This document shows positions 56,213 through 64,000 of a stretch of DNA of 64,000 nt, in pieces. The DNA comes from Pseudomonas sp. Z8(2022). Lineage in GTDB: Bacteria; Pseudomonadota; Gammaproteobacteria; Pseudomonadales; Pseudomonadaceae. Made by a program: the position numbers and the translations under genes. Where the stretch lies: NCBI RefSeq assembly GCF_025837155.1, contig NZ_CP107549.1, positions 1,674,001-1,738,000 of the forward strand, given 5' to 3'. Every line of letters starts with the position of its first letter. Position 1 is the stretch's first letter. The notes below the pieces were generated by a model. It worked only from the letters and a program-made list of their open reading frames with translations. It ran no database searches and had not been told where the DNA came from.

Positions 56213-57679
56213 TCAGCTGGTGGCATCGGCGTGCTTCAGTGCCCGCGCCTGGCCGTGCATCAGACCATAGTGCAGCACTGCGCCAAGCAGGGCGCCGAGC
56301 AGCCAGGCATAGCCTGACAGTTGGCTCAGGGTTGGCACCCAGACCGAGGCGACGGAGAACATCGAGGCGATGGCGAAGGCAATCATCGCCTTGCGGTTCC
56401 AACCGCCATTGAAATAGTAGGTCGAGCCGACCTCGGCGCTGAACAGCTGCTGCAGGTCGAGCTTGCGCCGACGCACCAGGTAATAGTCGGCGACGATGAT
56501 GCCGTACAGCGGCGCGAGCACGGCACCCAGGGTGTCGACGAAGGCGGCGATGCCGACGCTGCTGATGAAGGCTACCCACAGTGCGCCGATGAAGAAGGCG
56601 ATACCGGCGGTGATGAAACCACCAGTGCGGGCGCTGATATGCGCCGGCGCCAGGTTCGCCAGGTCATAGGCTGGCGGGATGAAGTTGGCCACCAGGTTGA
56701 TGCCCACGGTCGCGGCGAAGAAGGTCAGCGCGGCGATGATGGTCAGGGTCAGGTTGTCGACGCGTGCGACGATGTCGGTCGGATTGGTCAGCGTCTCGCC
56801 GAATACCACCACGGTGCCGGCGGTGATCACCAGCGCGATCAGCGAGAAGAGCGCCAGGCTTACCGGCAGACCGAGGAAGTTGCCGATGGTCATCTGCCTT
56901 TCGCTTTTGACGAAGCGGGCGAAGTCGCCGTAGTTGATCACCACCGCGGCGAAGTAGGCGACCATGGTGCCCACCACTGCGAAGAATGCCGCCACCGGCC
57001 CGGCCTTGTACTCGCCTGTGCCACTGAAGATGTTGCCCAGTTCGCTGAGCAGGCTCGGGCCGGCCTTGTACCAGATCAGCCCCATCAGCGCGATCATCAC
57101 CACGTAGACCAGAGGGCCGGCCCAGTTGAGGAAGCGGGTGATCCAGCTCATGCCGCAGACGAACAGCATCACCTGGAACAGACAGACGATCACGTAGGAC
57201 AGCCAGCCGATGGCGGTCAGCCCCATATAGACCGCCGGGTTCTGCGGTTCCAGCACAGAGTTGAGCAACAGGGCCACTGCCGTGGAGGCGAAGTAGGTCT
57301 GCACGCCGTACCAGAAGATGGCGACGATGCCACGCACCAGGGCGGGGAAGTTGGCGCCGCGCACGCCCATACTGGCGCGGGCGAACACCGGGAAGGGGAT
57401 GCCGTACTTGACGCTGGGTTTGCCGGTCAGTTGCACCAGGCCCATGACGATGACCCCGGCGAGAACGATGCCCGCCAGTACCGCCCAGCCATTGAGACCG
57501 TAGGAAATGAACAGCGTCGCCGCCAGGGTGTAGCCGAATAGGCTTTGAATGTCGTTCGACCAGACGTTGAAAATCTCGAACCAGCCCCAGGTGCGTTTCT
57601 CGGGAGCCAGGGGAGCGAGGTCCTCGTTGTGTAGCGAGGGGGCGATGTTCTTGATGCGAAAGTCTTCGGTGGTGGACAT
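56213..57679 (-). CDS. NCS1 nucleobase:cation symporter, possibly for allantoin
   Basis: The 488-residue, 12-segment transporter belongs to NCS1 (Mhp1/CodB/AllW). TWGWFEIFNVWSNDIQSLFG opens segment 1, KYGIPFPVFARASMGVRGAN is the family signature, and GVQTYFAS is in the substrate region. Allantoin, uracil or a hydantoin are plausible substrates; the purine setting favours allantoin. Its upstream region holds a RutR-type palindrome. It ends 4 bases from the convergent binding protein gene. Confidence 0.88.
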   Translation of the reverse strand: MSTTEDFRIKNIAPSLHNEDLAPLAPEKRTWGWFEIFNVWSNDIQSLFGYTLAATLFISYGLNGWAVLAGIVLAGVIVMGLVQLTGKPSVKYGIPFPVFARASMGVRGANFPALVRGIVAIFWYGVQTYFASTAVALLLNSVLEPQNPAVYMGLTAIGWLSYVIVCLFQVMLFVCGMSWITRFLNWAGPLVYVVMIALMGLIWYKAGPSLLSELGNIFSGTGEYKAGPVAAFFAVVGTMVAYFAAVVINYGDFARFVKSERQMTIGNFLGLPVSLALFSLIALVITAGTVVVFGETLTNPTDIVARVDNLTLTIIAALTFFAATVGINLVANFIPPAYDLANLAPAHISARTGGFITAGIAFFIGALWVAFISSVGIAAFVDTLGAVLAPLYGIIVADYYLVRRRKLDLQQLFSAEVGSTYYFNGGWNRKAMIAFAIASMFSVASVWVPTLSQLSGYAWLLGALLGAVLHYGLMHGQARALKHADATS

Positions 57680-57901
57680 GGACAGCTCCCAGTTTTGTTA
57701 TTGCGCCGCGGCGACCTATGAGGAGATTTGTCTGCAGGTTCCGTTCCGGTTTTGTATTCGTTGCGTGACTGATTCCATGTATACAGCCATTCCAACAGTG
57801 TTTCGGTAGGAACCTGTTTGTCTTGTACACATAAAATCCGTTGTTGAATATGACTTTTGTACAAATTGCACACAAAAAATTGATTTTTTGTGCTCAAAAA
57901 C

Positions 57902-57917
57902 TTGACCTTGCGGTCAA
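57902..57917. promoter_or_regulatory. RutR-type operator upstream of the NCS1 transporter
   Basis: TTGACC-TTGC-GGTCAA is a perfect 6-bp dyad with a four-base centre, the same layout as the E. coli RutR site TTGACC-A-NN-T-GGTCAA. It lies 223 bases before the transporter start codon on the message strand. The TetR gene at 53472 encodes the likely binder. Confidence 0.7.
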
Positions 57918-58095
57918 TTGTGTGATTGTGCTGCATTGGTCGAAAGGTCTCTTTCAGGCATCCGCTGGTGCACCGAGGCAGTGCCGGATCTGCTTCAGTG
58001 TGCTGGATTGGTGCGGCCGCTCAGGCCACATATGAATGCGCAGAGCGCTGCCTTCTTCAGTCTTTCCCGGGGCGGGCATTTCGACAGGGCGAAGA

Positions 58096-58129
58096 AAAGG
58101 GGGAGGGCGCGAGCGCCCGTCCCCCTTTC
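58096..58129 (-). terminator. Terminator of the tsx-like gene
   Basis: A G/C-rich hairpin of 13 bp with one bulge: AAAGGGGGA plus GGGC pairs with the mirror ending CCCCCTTT. Read leftward it is followed by TCTTC. It lies 51 bases past the stop of the Tsx-like gene. Confidence 0.8.
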
Positions 58130-58179
58130 TGCCTGGCCGCCGTCTCTACCCGACGGCGCTCAGATTCATTGCGTAGTGG

Positions 58180-59040
58180 TCAGAAGTGATACTTGACCAG
58201 TGCCTGCACCGCAGTCTGATCGAAGCGGTCGCCCGAACCATCCACCGGTTTCACGCCGTACTTGGCACGCCACATGTTGATCTCGGTACCGACATAGAGC
58301 TGACGCTCCTTGCCGAACAGCGCCTTGCCGGCATCCCACTTGACCTGAATCGAGGAGCCGACCGAGGTCTGGGTGCCGGCGTCGCGGGACGGCGAGCGCC
58401 AGTCGAGGAAGCCGTCGATCACGAAGTCCTGATCGCCCAGGCTGAACGGATACGCCGCGCTGACGGTGAGCTGGGTGGCGTAGCCGTTGCTGCCCGCGTC
58501 GGCGAAGAAGGTGTGGTTGTTGATCTTCACCTGATACAGGTTGGTCTTGAAGTAGCTGAAACCCGGGACTTCCCAGTCCAGGCCGATGCCGTACAGGTAG
58601 TTCTCCGGTCCCGGACCGCCGTTGCCTTTCTCATAGGTGAATGCGGCGAACACGTCCTTGATCGGGCCGGCTGCGAGCTTCTGCCCTGTCAGCCAGCTCA
58701 GGCTCACGCGTGGCGAGAACTCCATGTAGTAGAAGGAGTCCTTGTCGTGCTGGCGGAAGGTGCCGTTGTCGAAGCTGCCGCGTGTCTGCACGTTATCGGC
58801 GCGGATGTAGTCGAGGAAGTAGAAGATGTCGCCCCAGGCCCAACCGCTGGCGTGCTCGAAGGTGAAGGTGGTCTGGGTGCGCTGTTCTTCGCCATTGAAG
58901 TTCATGCGCTGGAAGTTCTCGCCATACAGGTACGACAGGCTGTTGTCCTGCCAGTAGAGCAGGTCGCCGGCGAGCGCTTGCTGACCGGAAAACAGTCCGG
59001 CAGAGAGGGCCAGGCAGTGAGGCAGATGCTTGAGTTTCAT
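58180..59040 (-). CDS. Tsx-like outer-membrane nucleoside channel
   Basis: The 286-residue product has a signal peptide (cut near QALAG) and ends in aromatic Phe (VKYHF), the mark of an outer-membrane beta-barrel. WQDNSLSYLYG near the mature N-terminus and the alternating strands match the Tsx/OmpK family, which passes nucleosides. ATG 59040 follows AAGGA. Next to purine permeases, it probably lets purines through the outer membrane. Confidence 0.85.
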   Translation of the reverse strand: MKLKHLPHCLALSAGLFSGQQALAGDLLYWQDNSLSYLYGENFQRMNFNGEEQRTQTTFTFEHASGWAWGDIFYFLDYIRADNVQTRGSFDNGTFRQHDKDSFYYMEFSPRVSLSWLTGQKLAAGPIKDVFAAFTYEKGNGGPGPENYLYGIGLDWEVPGFSYFKTNLYQVKINNHTFFADAGSNGYATQLTVSAAYPFSLGDQDFVIDGFLDWRSPSRDAGTQTSVGSSIQVKWDAGKALFGKERQLYVGTEINMWRAKYGVKPVDGSGDRFDQTAVQALVKYHF

Positions 59041-59125
59041 GAATTGTCCTTGTTTTTTGAGGTGCAAGCAGGTGCCTCCCGGCAGCGGGCTGCCGGGAGC
59101 GGATGGAGGTTGCTGTTGGGGTTTG

Positions 59126-60625
59126 TCAGCTGGTGCGCGCGTCCGGGGTAAGGTCGCGGCTCAAAGTCTTGAGACTGTTGTCGACGCTATCGTCGTCCTG
59201 GCGGTTCTGCAGCACGGTGTGCAGGTGCGCCTCGGGATCGTAGTCGTCCTCTTCCACTTCCTGCTGCTCGTCTGGCAGGAAAATGTTCAGCACGATGGCG
59301 CTGAAGGCTCCGATGGTGATCGGTGAGCCGAAGATGTTCTTCAGCACATCCGGCATGTGCGAGAGCACATCCGGCACGCCGGCCACACCCAGGCCCAGGC
59401 CCAGGGAAATGGCCACGATCAGCACGTTGCGGCGGTGCAGACCGGCTTCGCTGAGAATCTTGATGCCGGCCACCGCAACGGTGCCGAACATGATCAGGGT
59501 GGCACCGCCGAGTACCGGCTTGGGCATCAGCTGCAGCACCGCGCCGACCACCGGAAACAGGCCGAGCAGGACCAGGATGCCGGCGATGTAGAAGGCCACG
59601 TGGCGGCTGGCCACGCCGGTGAGCTGGATCACCCCGTTGTTCTGGCTGAAGGTGGTCATCGGCAGGCTGTTGAACATGGCCGCCACCGCCGAGTTGCAGC
59701 CGTCGGCCAGTACTCCGGACTTGATCCTGCGCATGTACAGCGGACCCTTGACCGGCTGCCTGGAGATGATCGAGTTGGCTGTCAGGTCGCCGGCGGTTTC
59801 CAGCGGGGTGACCAGGAAGATCACGGCGATCGGCACGAAAGCGATCCAGTCGAACCCGAAACCGTACTTGAACGGTTGCGGAACGCTGATCAGAGGCACT
59901 GCGGCCATGTCGGCGAAGTCCACTCGGCCGGTGAGCCAGGCAACGGCGAAGCCCAGGGTCAGGCCGATTATCACCGCCGAAAGGCGCAGTACCTGCGATG
60001 AGGCGCGGTTGAGCACGACGATGGTGCCCAGCACCAGGCCGCCGAGGGCCAGATGATGCAGTGCGCCGAGATCGGCTGCGCCGTAGCCGCCGGCCAGGTC
60101 GGTCATGCCGACCTTGATCAGCGATAGGCCCATCAGGCAGATGATGGTGCCGGTCACCACCGGGGTGACGACCTTGCGCAGCTTGTTGATGAACTGGCTG
60201 AAGGTAATCTCGACGAAGGCCGCGCAGAAGCAGATACCGAACAGCGTGGCGAGTATTTCCTCCTCGCTGGCACCCCGGCCCTTGGCGATGAACCCGGCGC
60301 TGAGCACCACGCTGAGAAAGCCGAAACTGGTGCCCTGCAGGCAAAGCAGGCCGGAGCCGATCGGGCCGATTCGTTTGGCCTGGACGAATGTGCCGAGGCC
60401 GGAGACGAACAGCGCCATGCTCACCAGATAGGGTACGTGGGCGCCGAGGCCCAGAGCGCTGCCGACGATCAGAGTGGGGGTGATGATGCCGACGAAGCTG
60501 GCCAGCACATGCTGCAGCGCCGCGAAGATGGCAGGGGCGAAAGCTGGGGTGTCGTCCAGCTGGTAGATCAGGTCGTTGTTGACGACGGGCGTAGCCGGAG
60601 CTTGGGTGTTGCTGTCTGTGGTCAT
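59126..60625 (-). CDS. NCS2 purine permease (xanthine/urate type)
   Basis: The 499-residue inner-membrane symporter of the NAT/NCS2 family has about 14 segments, the N-terminal LQHVLASFVGIITP and the signature SQNNGVIQLTGVASRHV. Members with this signature carry xanthine or uric acid; which one cannot be said. ATG 60625 has AGG at good spacing; ATG 60640 is an alternative. The C-tail is rich in Glu, Asp and Gln. Confidence 0.9.
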   Translation of the reverse strand: MTTDSNTQAPATPVVNNDLIYQLDDTPAFAPAIFAALQHVLASFVGIITPTLIVGSALGLGAHVPYLVSMALFVSGLGTFVQAKRIGPIGSGLLCLQGTSFGFLSVVLSAGFIAKGRGASEEEILATLFGICFCAAFVEITFSQFINKLRKVVTPVVTGTIICLMGLSLIKVGMTDLAGGYGAADLGALHHLALGGLVLGTIVVLNRASSQVLRLSAVIIGLTLGFAVAWLTGRVDFADMAAVPLISVPQPFKYGFGFDWIAFVPIAVIFLVTPLETAGDLTANSIISRQPVKGPLYMRRIKSGVLADGCNSAVAAMFNSLPMTTFSQNNGVIQLTGVASRHVAFYIAGILVLLGLFPVVGAVLQLMPKPVLGGATLIMFGTVAVAGIKILSEAGLHRRNVLIVAISLGLGLGVAGVPDVLSHMPDVLKNIFGSPITIGAFSAIVLNIFLPDEQQEVEEDDYDPEAHLHTVLQNRQDDDSVDNSLKTLSRDLTPDARTS

Positions 60626-60716
60626 GTCAGAGCCTGCCATTTGTTTTTATACGGTCATGGGCTTGCACGAGGCTTCACGGCACCTCTGTCCTGTCCGGCA
60701 GAAACCTGTCTAGTCG

Positions 60717-60732
60717 GTCGGGATGTCCCGAC
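60717..60732. promoter_or_regulatory. Palindromic operator candidate before the NCS2 permease
   Basis: GTCGGGA-TG-TCCCGAC is a perfect 7-bp dyad. On the leftward strand it lies just past a -10-like TATAGT (60731-60736), a place where a bound repressor would block transcription. It lies 92 bases before the permease start. Confidence 0.5.
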
Positions 60733-60775
60733 TATAGCAACTTGTGGACATGGTTAAAAACAATTTATTTCTGGA

Positions 60776-60785
60776 TTGTGCACAA
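60776..60785. promoter_or_regulatory. TTGTGCACAA palindrome
   Basis: A perfect 10-bp dyad between the puuD terminator and the NCS2 promoter. It is the fullest example of the TTGTGYACA word found at other purine-region promoters (52776, 54240, and related forms near 57823). Confidence 0.5.
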
Positions 60786-60788
60786 AAA

Positions 60789-60825
60789 ATGAACCGCCGG
60801 TCAGCTCGCGCTGCCGGCGGTTCAT
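60789..60825 (-). terminator. Terminator of the puuE-puuD operon
   Basis: ATGAACCGCCGG (60789-60800) and its exact complement (60814-60825) form a 12-bp stem with a 13-base loop. Read leftward it is followed by TTTTTGTG. It lies 49 bases past the puuD stop. Confidence 0.9.
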
Positions 60826-60873
60826 GGGTGTAAAAAGATGCCGCACCCGGCATGGGCGCGACATGTGTGGCAA

Positions 60874-62178
60874 TCAGTTGATCTGGGCGCCCTCGGCAAT
60901 CCAGCTGCCGATCAGGTCGCGTTCGTCCTGGGTCATCTGGGTGATGTTGCCCAGCGGCATGATCTGCGAGGCCACGGTCTGCGCGTGGATCTTCGCAGCC
61001 TGCGCCTTCATCTGCTCGGGGGTGTCGAGCATCAGGCCGGCCGGGGCAGCGCTGAACATCGGGCTGGTCGGGCTGGCCGAGTGGCACACGGTGCAGCGCT
61101 CGTGAATCACGCTTTCGACCTTGGCGAAGTCACTGGCGCCGGCGTTGGCGGCTGGTGCGCCTTGCGCGCCTTGCGCATCGGCGGTCTGCTCGGCCGGGGC
61201 TGCGGCTTCAGCCTGCTCGACGGTGTTCGGGCTGCTGCTGGCCGGCTGCTCGACGGCTGCCACCGGGGCTGCGGCAGGTGCACGGTGCGCCGGGGAGGTG
61301 ACGTAAGCCAGGCAGATCATGCCCAGCGCCGCGGCCGGCAGGGTCCAGACGTACTTACTGCTGTCATGACGGGTGTTGAAGTAATGACGGACCAGCACGG
61401 CCAGGATCGCGATACCGGCGAGGATCAGCCAGTTGTACTGACTGCCGTAGGTGCTCGGGAAGTGGTTGCTGATCATGATGAACAGCACCGGCAGGGTGAA
61501 GTAGTTGTTGTGGCGCGAACGCAGCAGGCCCTTGGCCGGCAGCAGCGGATCAGGCGTGGTGTTGGTTTCGATCGCCTTAACCAGTGCGCGCTGGGCCGGC
61601 ATGATGGTGAAGAACACGTTGCCGACCATGATGGTGCCGATGATGGCGCCGACGTGGATGTAGGCCGCGCGACCACTGAATATCTGGCTGAAGCCGTAGG
61701 CCGCCGCGATAATCAGGACGAACAGTACGGCGCCGAGCAGGGCGGTACGCTTGCCTAGTGGCGAATCGCAGAGGAAGTGGTAGATCACATAGCTGACCGC
61801 CATGGAGCCGAGGCCGATGGCGATGGCTGCAGCGGGTGCCAGATCCACGCCCGGCTTGACCAGATACAGGCTGGGGTTGAGGTAATACACCACCAGCAGC
61901 AGGGCGACGCCCGACAGCCAGGTGAAGTAGGCCTCCCATTTGAACCAGTGCAGGTTCTCCGGCATCTTCGGCGGAGCCAGCTTGTATTTTTCCAGGTGGT
62001 AGATACCGCCGCCGTGAATGGCCCAGAGGTCGCCCGACAGGCCCTCTCGAGGGTTGCTACGGTTGAGGTTGTTCTCCAGCCAGACGAAATAGAAGGATGC
62101 GCCGATCCAGGCGATACCGGTGATCATATGGATCCAGCGGATGCCCAGGTTTAGCCATTCAGTGAAATGTGCTTCCAC
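60874..62178 (-). CDS. puuD: Membrane urate hydroxylase PuuD with cytochrome c domain
   Basis: PuuD oxidises urate to 5-hydroxyisourate, replacing soluble uricase in many bacteria, and passes electrons to the respiratory chain through its fused cytochrome c. The 434-residue product has eight or nine membrane segments (IRWIHMITGIAWIGASFYFVW, GGGIYHLEKYKL). An Ala/Pro/Glu linker lies at about 300-345, followed by a heme c motif CTVCH at about residues 361-365. The start is GTG 62178 after AAGAGG. Confidence 0.93.
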   Translation of the reverse strand: MEAHFTEWLNLGIRWIHMITGIAWIGASFYFVWLENNLNRSNPREGLSGDLWAIHGGGIYHLEKYKLAPPKMPENLHWFKWEAYFTWLSGVALLLVVYYLNPSLYLVKPGVDLAPAAAIAIGLGSMAVSYVIYHFLCDSPLGKRTALLGAVLFVLIIAAAYGFSQIFSGRAAYIHVGAIIGTIMVGNVFFTIMPAQRALVKAIETNTTPDPLLPAKGLLRSRHNNYFTLPVLFIMISNHFPSTYGSQYNWLILAGIAILAVLVRHYFNTRHDSSKYVWTLPAAALGMICLAYVTSPAHRAPAAAPVAAVEQPASSSPNTVEQAEAAAPAEQTADAQGAQGAPAANAGASDFAKVESVIHERCTVCHSASPTSPMFSAAPAGLMLDTPEQMKAQAAKIHAQTVASQIMPLGNITQMTQDERDLIGSWIAEGAQIN

Positions 62179-62225
62179 GATTCGTACCTCTTCCCCGGGG
62201 GAGGCACGCCAGCCCCGGGCTTCTC

Positions 62226-62729
62226 TTATTGGTGGGGGTTGAGGAGAAGGAACTCGTCCTCATTGAAGAAATGCTCATCGCAGTTGTTGCCGGAACCACT
62301 GCGATCAACCACCAGGAAGTCATCCCGCTTTTCGATCGTCAGCACCGGATGGTGCCAGACGCCGCGATGGTAATTGACGCCCTGCCTGCCATTGCTGAGG
62401 AAGGCACGGACGGACCCTGATACAGGTACATCGCCAAGTGGCGCGACCACGATCAGAAAGGGGTTGCCGAGCAGCGGGATGAAAGCCTGGCTGCCCAGCG
62501 GATGGCGTTCCAGCATGCGGATGGTCACCGGCCTTTCCAGCATTTCGGCGCTGAAGATGCTGATGATGGCCTTGTCCTCCGGCTGTGCGGTCTCCACGGT
62601 GGCCAGCTTGTGATAGCGGCGGGTGGAGCCGTTGTTGATCATGAAAAACTCGCTGCCCTCGGTTTCGATCACGTCACCGAAGGGGGCGAAGGCTTCTTTG
62701 CTCAGAGGCTCGATGGTCAGGGTGCGCAT
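62226..62729 (-). CDS. allA: Ureidoglycolate lyase AllA
   Basis: AllA splits ureidoglycolate into glyoxylate and urea. The 167-residue cupin-like product has LTIEPLSKEAFAPFGDVIE at its start, RHPLGSQAFIPLLGNPFLIVVAP in the core, and the conserved NYHRGVWHHPVL. Its products feed Gcl and possibly the urea transporter in this window. It lies 47 bases upstream of puuD in the same operon. Confidence 0.94.
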   Translation of the reverse strand: MRTLTIEPLSKEAFAPFGDVIETEGSEFFMINNGSTRRYHKLATVETAQPEDKAIISIFSAEMLERPVTIRMLERHPLGSQAFIPLLGNPFLIVVAPLGDVPVSGSVRAFLSNGRQGVNYHRGVWHHPVLTIEKRDDFLVVDRSGSGNNCDEHFFNEDEFLLLNPHQ

Positions 62730-62768
62730 GGTTGTTCTACTTGTTCTGTGCGATTGGGGGCTGCAGCG

Positions 62769-63284
62769 TTACATCTGCTGCAGGCGGAAGAGGGCAATCT
62801 TGTTGATCTCGGCCAGCGCAGTGGCGAATTCCTGCTCCGGCGTGTTGTGAATGCGCTCCTCGAAGGCTGCCAGAATCTGGTGGCGATTGCTGCCCTTGAC
62901 GGCCTTGATGAACGGAAAGCCGAACTTGGCCTTGTAGGCGTCGTTGAGTTCGGTGAAGCGGGCGAACTCCTCGGCGGTGCATTCGTGGATGCCGGCACCG
63001 GATTGTTCGGCGGTGCTGGAGGCGGTCAGTTCGCCGCGCACGGCGGCCTTGCCGGCAAGATCCGGGTGAGCATTGATCAGCGCAAGCTGTTGCTCGTGGC
63101 TGGCCGACAGGAGGATGTCGGCCATGCGCTGCTGCAGGCCGTCGATGTCATCTACCGAAGCGTCCACACCGAGGTCATAGGCCTTTTCGGCCACCCAGGG
63201 CGAGTGCTCGTAAATGTCGGCAAAGGCGGCGACGAATGCTTCACGGCTCAGTTGGGACGGGGTGAGGGTCTGAAAACGGCTCAT
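62769..63284 (-). CDS. uraD: OHCU decarboxylase UraD
   Basis: UraD decarboxylates 2-oxo-4-hydroxy-4-carboxy-5-ureidoimidazoline to S-allantoin. The 171-residue product has the family motifs EHSPWVAEKAYD, HPDLAGKAA, SAEQSGAG-like (TAEQSGAGIHECT), and FTELNDAYKAKFGFPFIKAVKG. ATG 63284 overlaps the puuE stop by four bases. The protein begins MSRFQTLTPSQLSREAF. Confidence 0.94.
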   Translation of the reverse strand: MSRFQTLTPSQLSREAFVAAFADIYEHSPWVAEKAYDLGVDASVDDIDGLQQRMADILLSASHEQQLALINAHPDLAGKAAVRGELTASSTAEQSGAGIHECTAEEFARFTELNDAYKAKFGFPFIKAVKGSNRHQILAAFEERIHNTPEQEFATALAEINKIALFRLQQM

Positions 63285-64000
63285 GGGCGGCTCTCTTGTT
63301 CGGTCGCGCGGAAGGGGTGGGTAGCGTGCCAGTGCCTGGCGATATCGACGCGGCGGGCGCACCAGACCTTGTCATGGCTCTTCACATACTCGATGAAGCG
63401 CGCCAGTGAGGCCAGGCGAGCCGGGCGGCCGAGCAGGCGGCAGTGCATGCCGATCGACAGCATCTTCGGTGCGCCGGCCTGGCCCTCGGCGTAGAGCACG
63501 TCGAAGGCATCCTTGAGGTATTCGAAGAAATCGTCACCCTTGTTGAAGCCCTGTACCTGGGTGAAGCGCATGTCGTTGGTGTCCAGGGTGTAGGGGATCA
63601 CCAGGTGCGGTTTTTCCGGCGTGCTGGCCGGGTCCCAGTAGGGCAGGTCGTCATCGTAGGTGTCGGAGTCGTAGAGGAAGCCGCCTTCCTCGCGCACGAT
63701 GCGACGGGTGTTCGGGCCGAGGCGGCCGGTGTACCAGCCCAGCGGGCGCTCGCCGGTCAGCTCGGTGAGAATGCGAATGGCCTCGTACATGTGCTCACGC
63801 TCGGTGGCTTCGTCCATGTACTGATAGTCGATCCAGCGGTAGCCGTGGCTGCAGATCTCGTGACCGGCGGCGACCATCTGCCTGATCACTTCGGGGTGAC
63901 GCTGGGCGGCCATGGCCACGGCGAAGATGGTCAGCGGAATGTCGTGCTTCTTGAACAGGTCGAGCAGTCGCCATACGCCGGCGCGGCTGCCGTATTCGTA
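63281..64000 (-). CDS. puuE: Allantoinase PuuE, N-terminus outside the window
   Basis: PuuE hydrolyses allantoin to allantoate and is of the polysaccharide-deacetylase type, not the dihydroorotase type. The visible 239 residues run from the window edge (YEYGSRAGVWRLLDLF) to the stop. They include EICSHGYRWIDYQYMDEATE with the metal-site His, GWYTGRLGPNTRRIVREEGG, and a C-terminal SIGMHCRLLGRPARL. The 5' end is cut off by the window. The gene is followed by uraD with a four-base overlap. Confidence 0.93.
   Translation of the reverse strand, partial: YEYGSRAGVWRLLDLFKKHDIPLTIFAVAMAAQRHPEVIRQMVAAGHEICSHGYRWIDYQYMDEATEREHMYEAIRILTELTGERPLGWYTGRLGPNTRRIVREEGGFLYDSDTYDDDLPYWDPASTPEKPHLVIPYTLDTNDMRFTQVQGFNKGDDFFEYLKDAFDVLYAEGQAGAPKMLSIGMHCRLLGRPARLASLARFIEYVKSHDKVWCARRVDIARHWHATHPFRATEQESRP

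Larger units (their letters stand above)
57680..58179. other. 500-bp gene-free stretch before the NCS1 gene
   Basis: No convincing gene is present. The first 240 bases are AT-rich control DNA for the leftward NCS1 gene. They carry TGTATACA (57778-57785), TTGTACACA (57823-57831), TTGTACAA (57857-57864), TTGCACACAA (57866-57875) and the RutR-type palindrome at 57902. Bases 57930-58090 show no feature. The tsx-side terminator is at 58096-58129. Confidence 0.7.

Noticed and set aside
60789..60825. RutR-type operator reading of the GAACCGCC/GGTTC stem upstream of the NCS2 gene
   Set aside because: The arms are 12 bp with a 13-base loop and a T tract on the puuD side, which fits a terminator; the RutR spacing is not met.

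Overview
The window is a high-GC chromosomal segment from a Pseudomonas-type gammaproteobacterium. Gene order and protein sequences resemble the polar-flagellum, cytochrome c maturation and purine/glyoxylate loci of Pseudomonas aeruginosa. The exact species is not shown by the sequence; the P. mendocina/oleovorans (Ectopseudomonas) lineage is my best guess. No tRNA, rRNA, CRISPR array, insertion sequence or prophage was seen.

Region 1 (1-32052): flagellum and chemotaxis. It opens with the end of the response regulator gene fleR. Next come fliEFGHIJ, the anti-sigma-antagonist/phosphorelay module hsbA-hsbR-hptB, fliK, fliLMNOPQR-flhB, and flhA-flhF-fleN-fliA. The chemotaxis block cheY-cheZ-cheA-cheB, motC-motD, parC-parP and cheW follows, with a DUF2802 gene after it. 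Three good sigma-54 sites precede fliE, fliL and flhA, and a FliA (sigma-28)-like site precedes parP. The block ends with a divergent two-gene unit, a second FliK-like protein and a free-standing FlhB C-domain (FlhX), which is the least understood part of this region.

Region 2 (32256-39800): a complete cytochrome c maturation operon ccmABCDEFGHI, including the small ccmD, then a small lipoprotein gene and a strong terminator. The start of ccmH carries about 146 bp of palindromic, repeat-like DNA in frame, which replaces the start of its signal peptide.

Region 3 (39823-45020): unrelated genes, all leftward: a DASS-family carboxylate transporter, a voltage-gated-type potassium channel, a small exported protein, a eukaryotic-type topoisomerase IB and a urea transporter.

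Region 4 (45244-64000): purine, allantoin and glyoxylate catabolism. The leftward operon gcl-hyi-glxR-ttuD-pyk carries glyoxylate through tartronate semialdehyde and glycerate to pyruvate. Around it lie a divergent LysR regulator, a GlcG/HbpS-like gene, a RutR-like TetR regulator divergent from a moaA paralog, and a solute-binding protein. An NCS1 transporter, a Tsx-like outer-membrane channel and an NCS2 purine permease follow. The last block is the urate operon puuE-uraD-allA-puuD. Read together: purines are imported, urate is oxidised by the membrane enzyme PuuD, UraD and PuuE lead through allantoin to allantoate, AllA releases glyoxylate and urea, and the glycerate pathway takes up the glyoxylate. 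The moaA copy plausibly supports molybdenum cofactor supply for xanthine dehydrogenase, and the urea transporter may handle the urea. HiuH, xanthine dehydrogenase and allantoicase are not in the window.

Four observations deserve follow-up: the FliK-like/FlhX pair, the repeat inside ccmH, two RutR-type palindromes plus a recurring TTGTGYACA motif at purine-region promoters, and long inverted repeats in the spacers of the glyoxylate operon.
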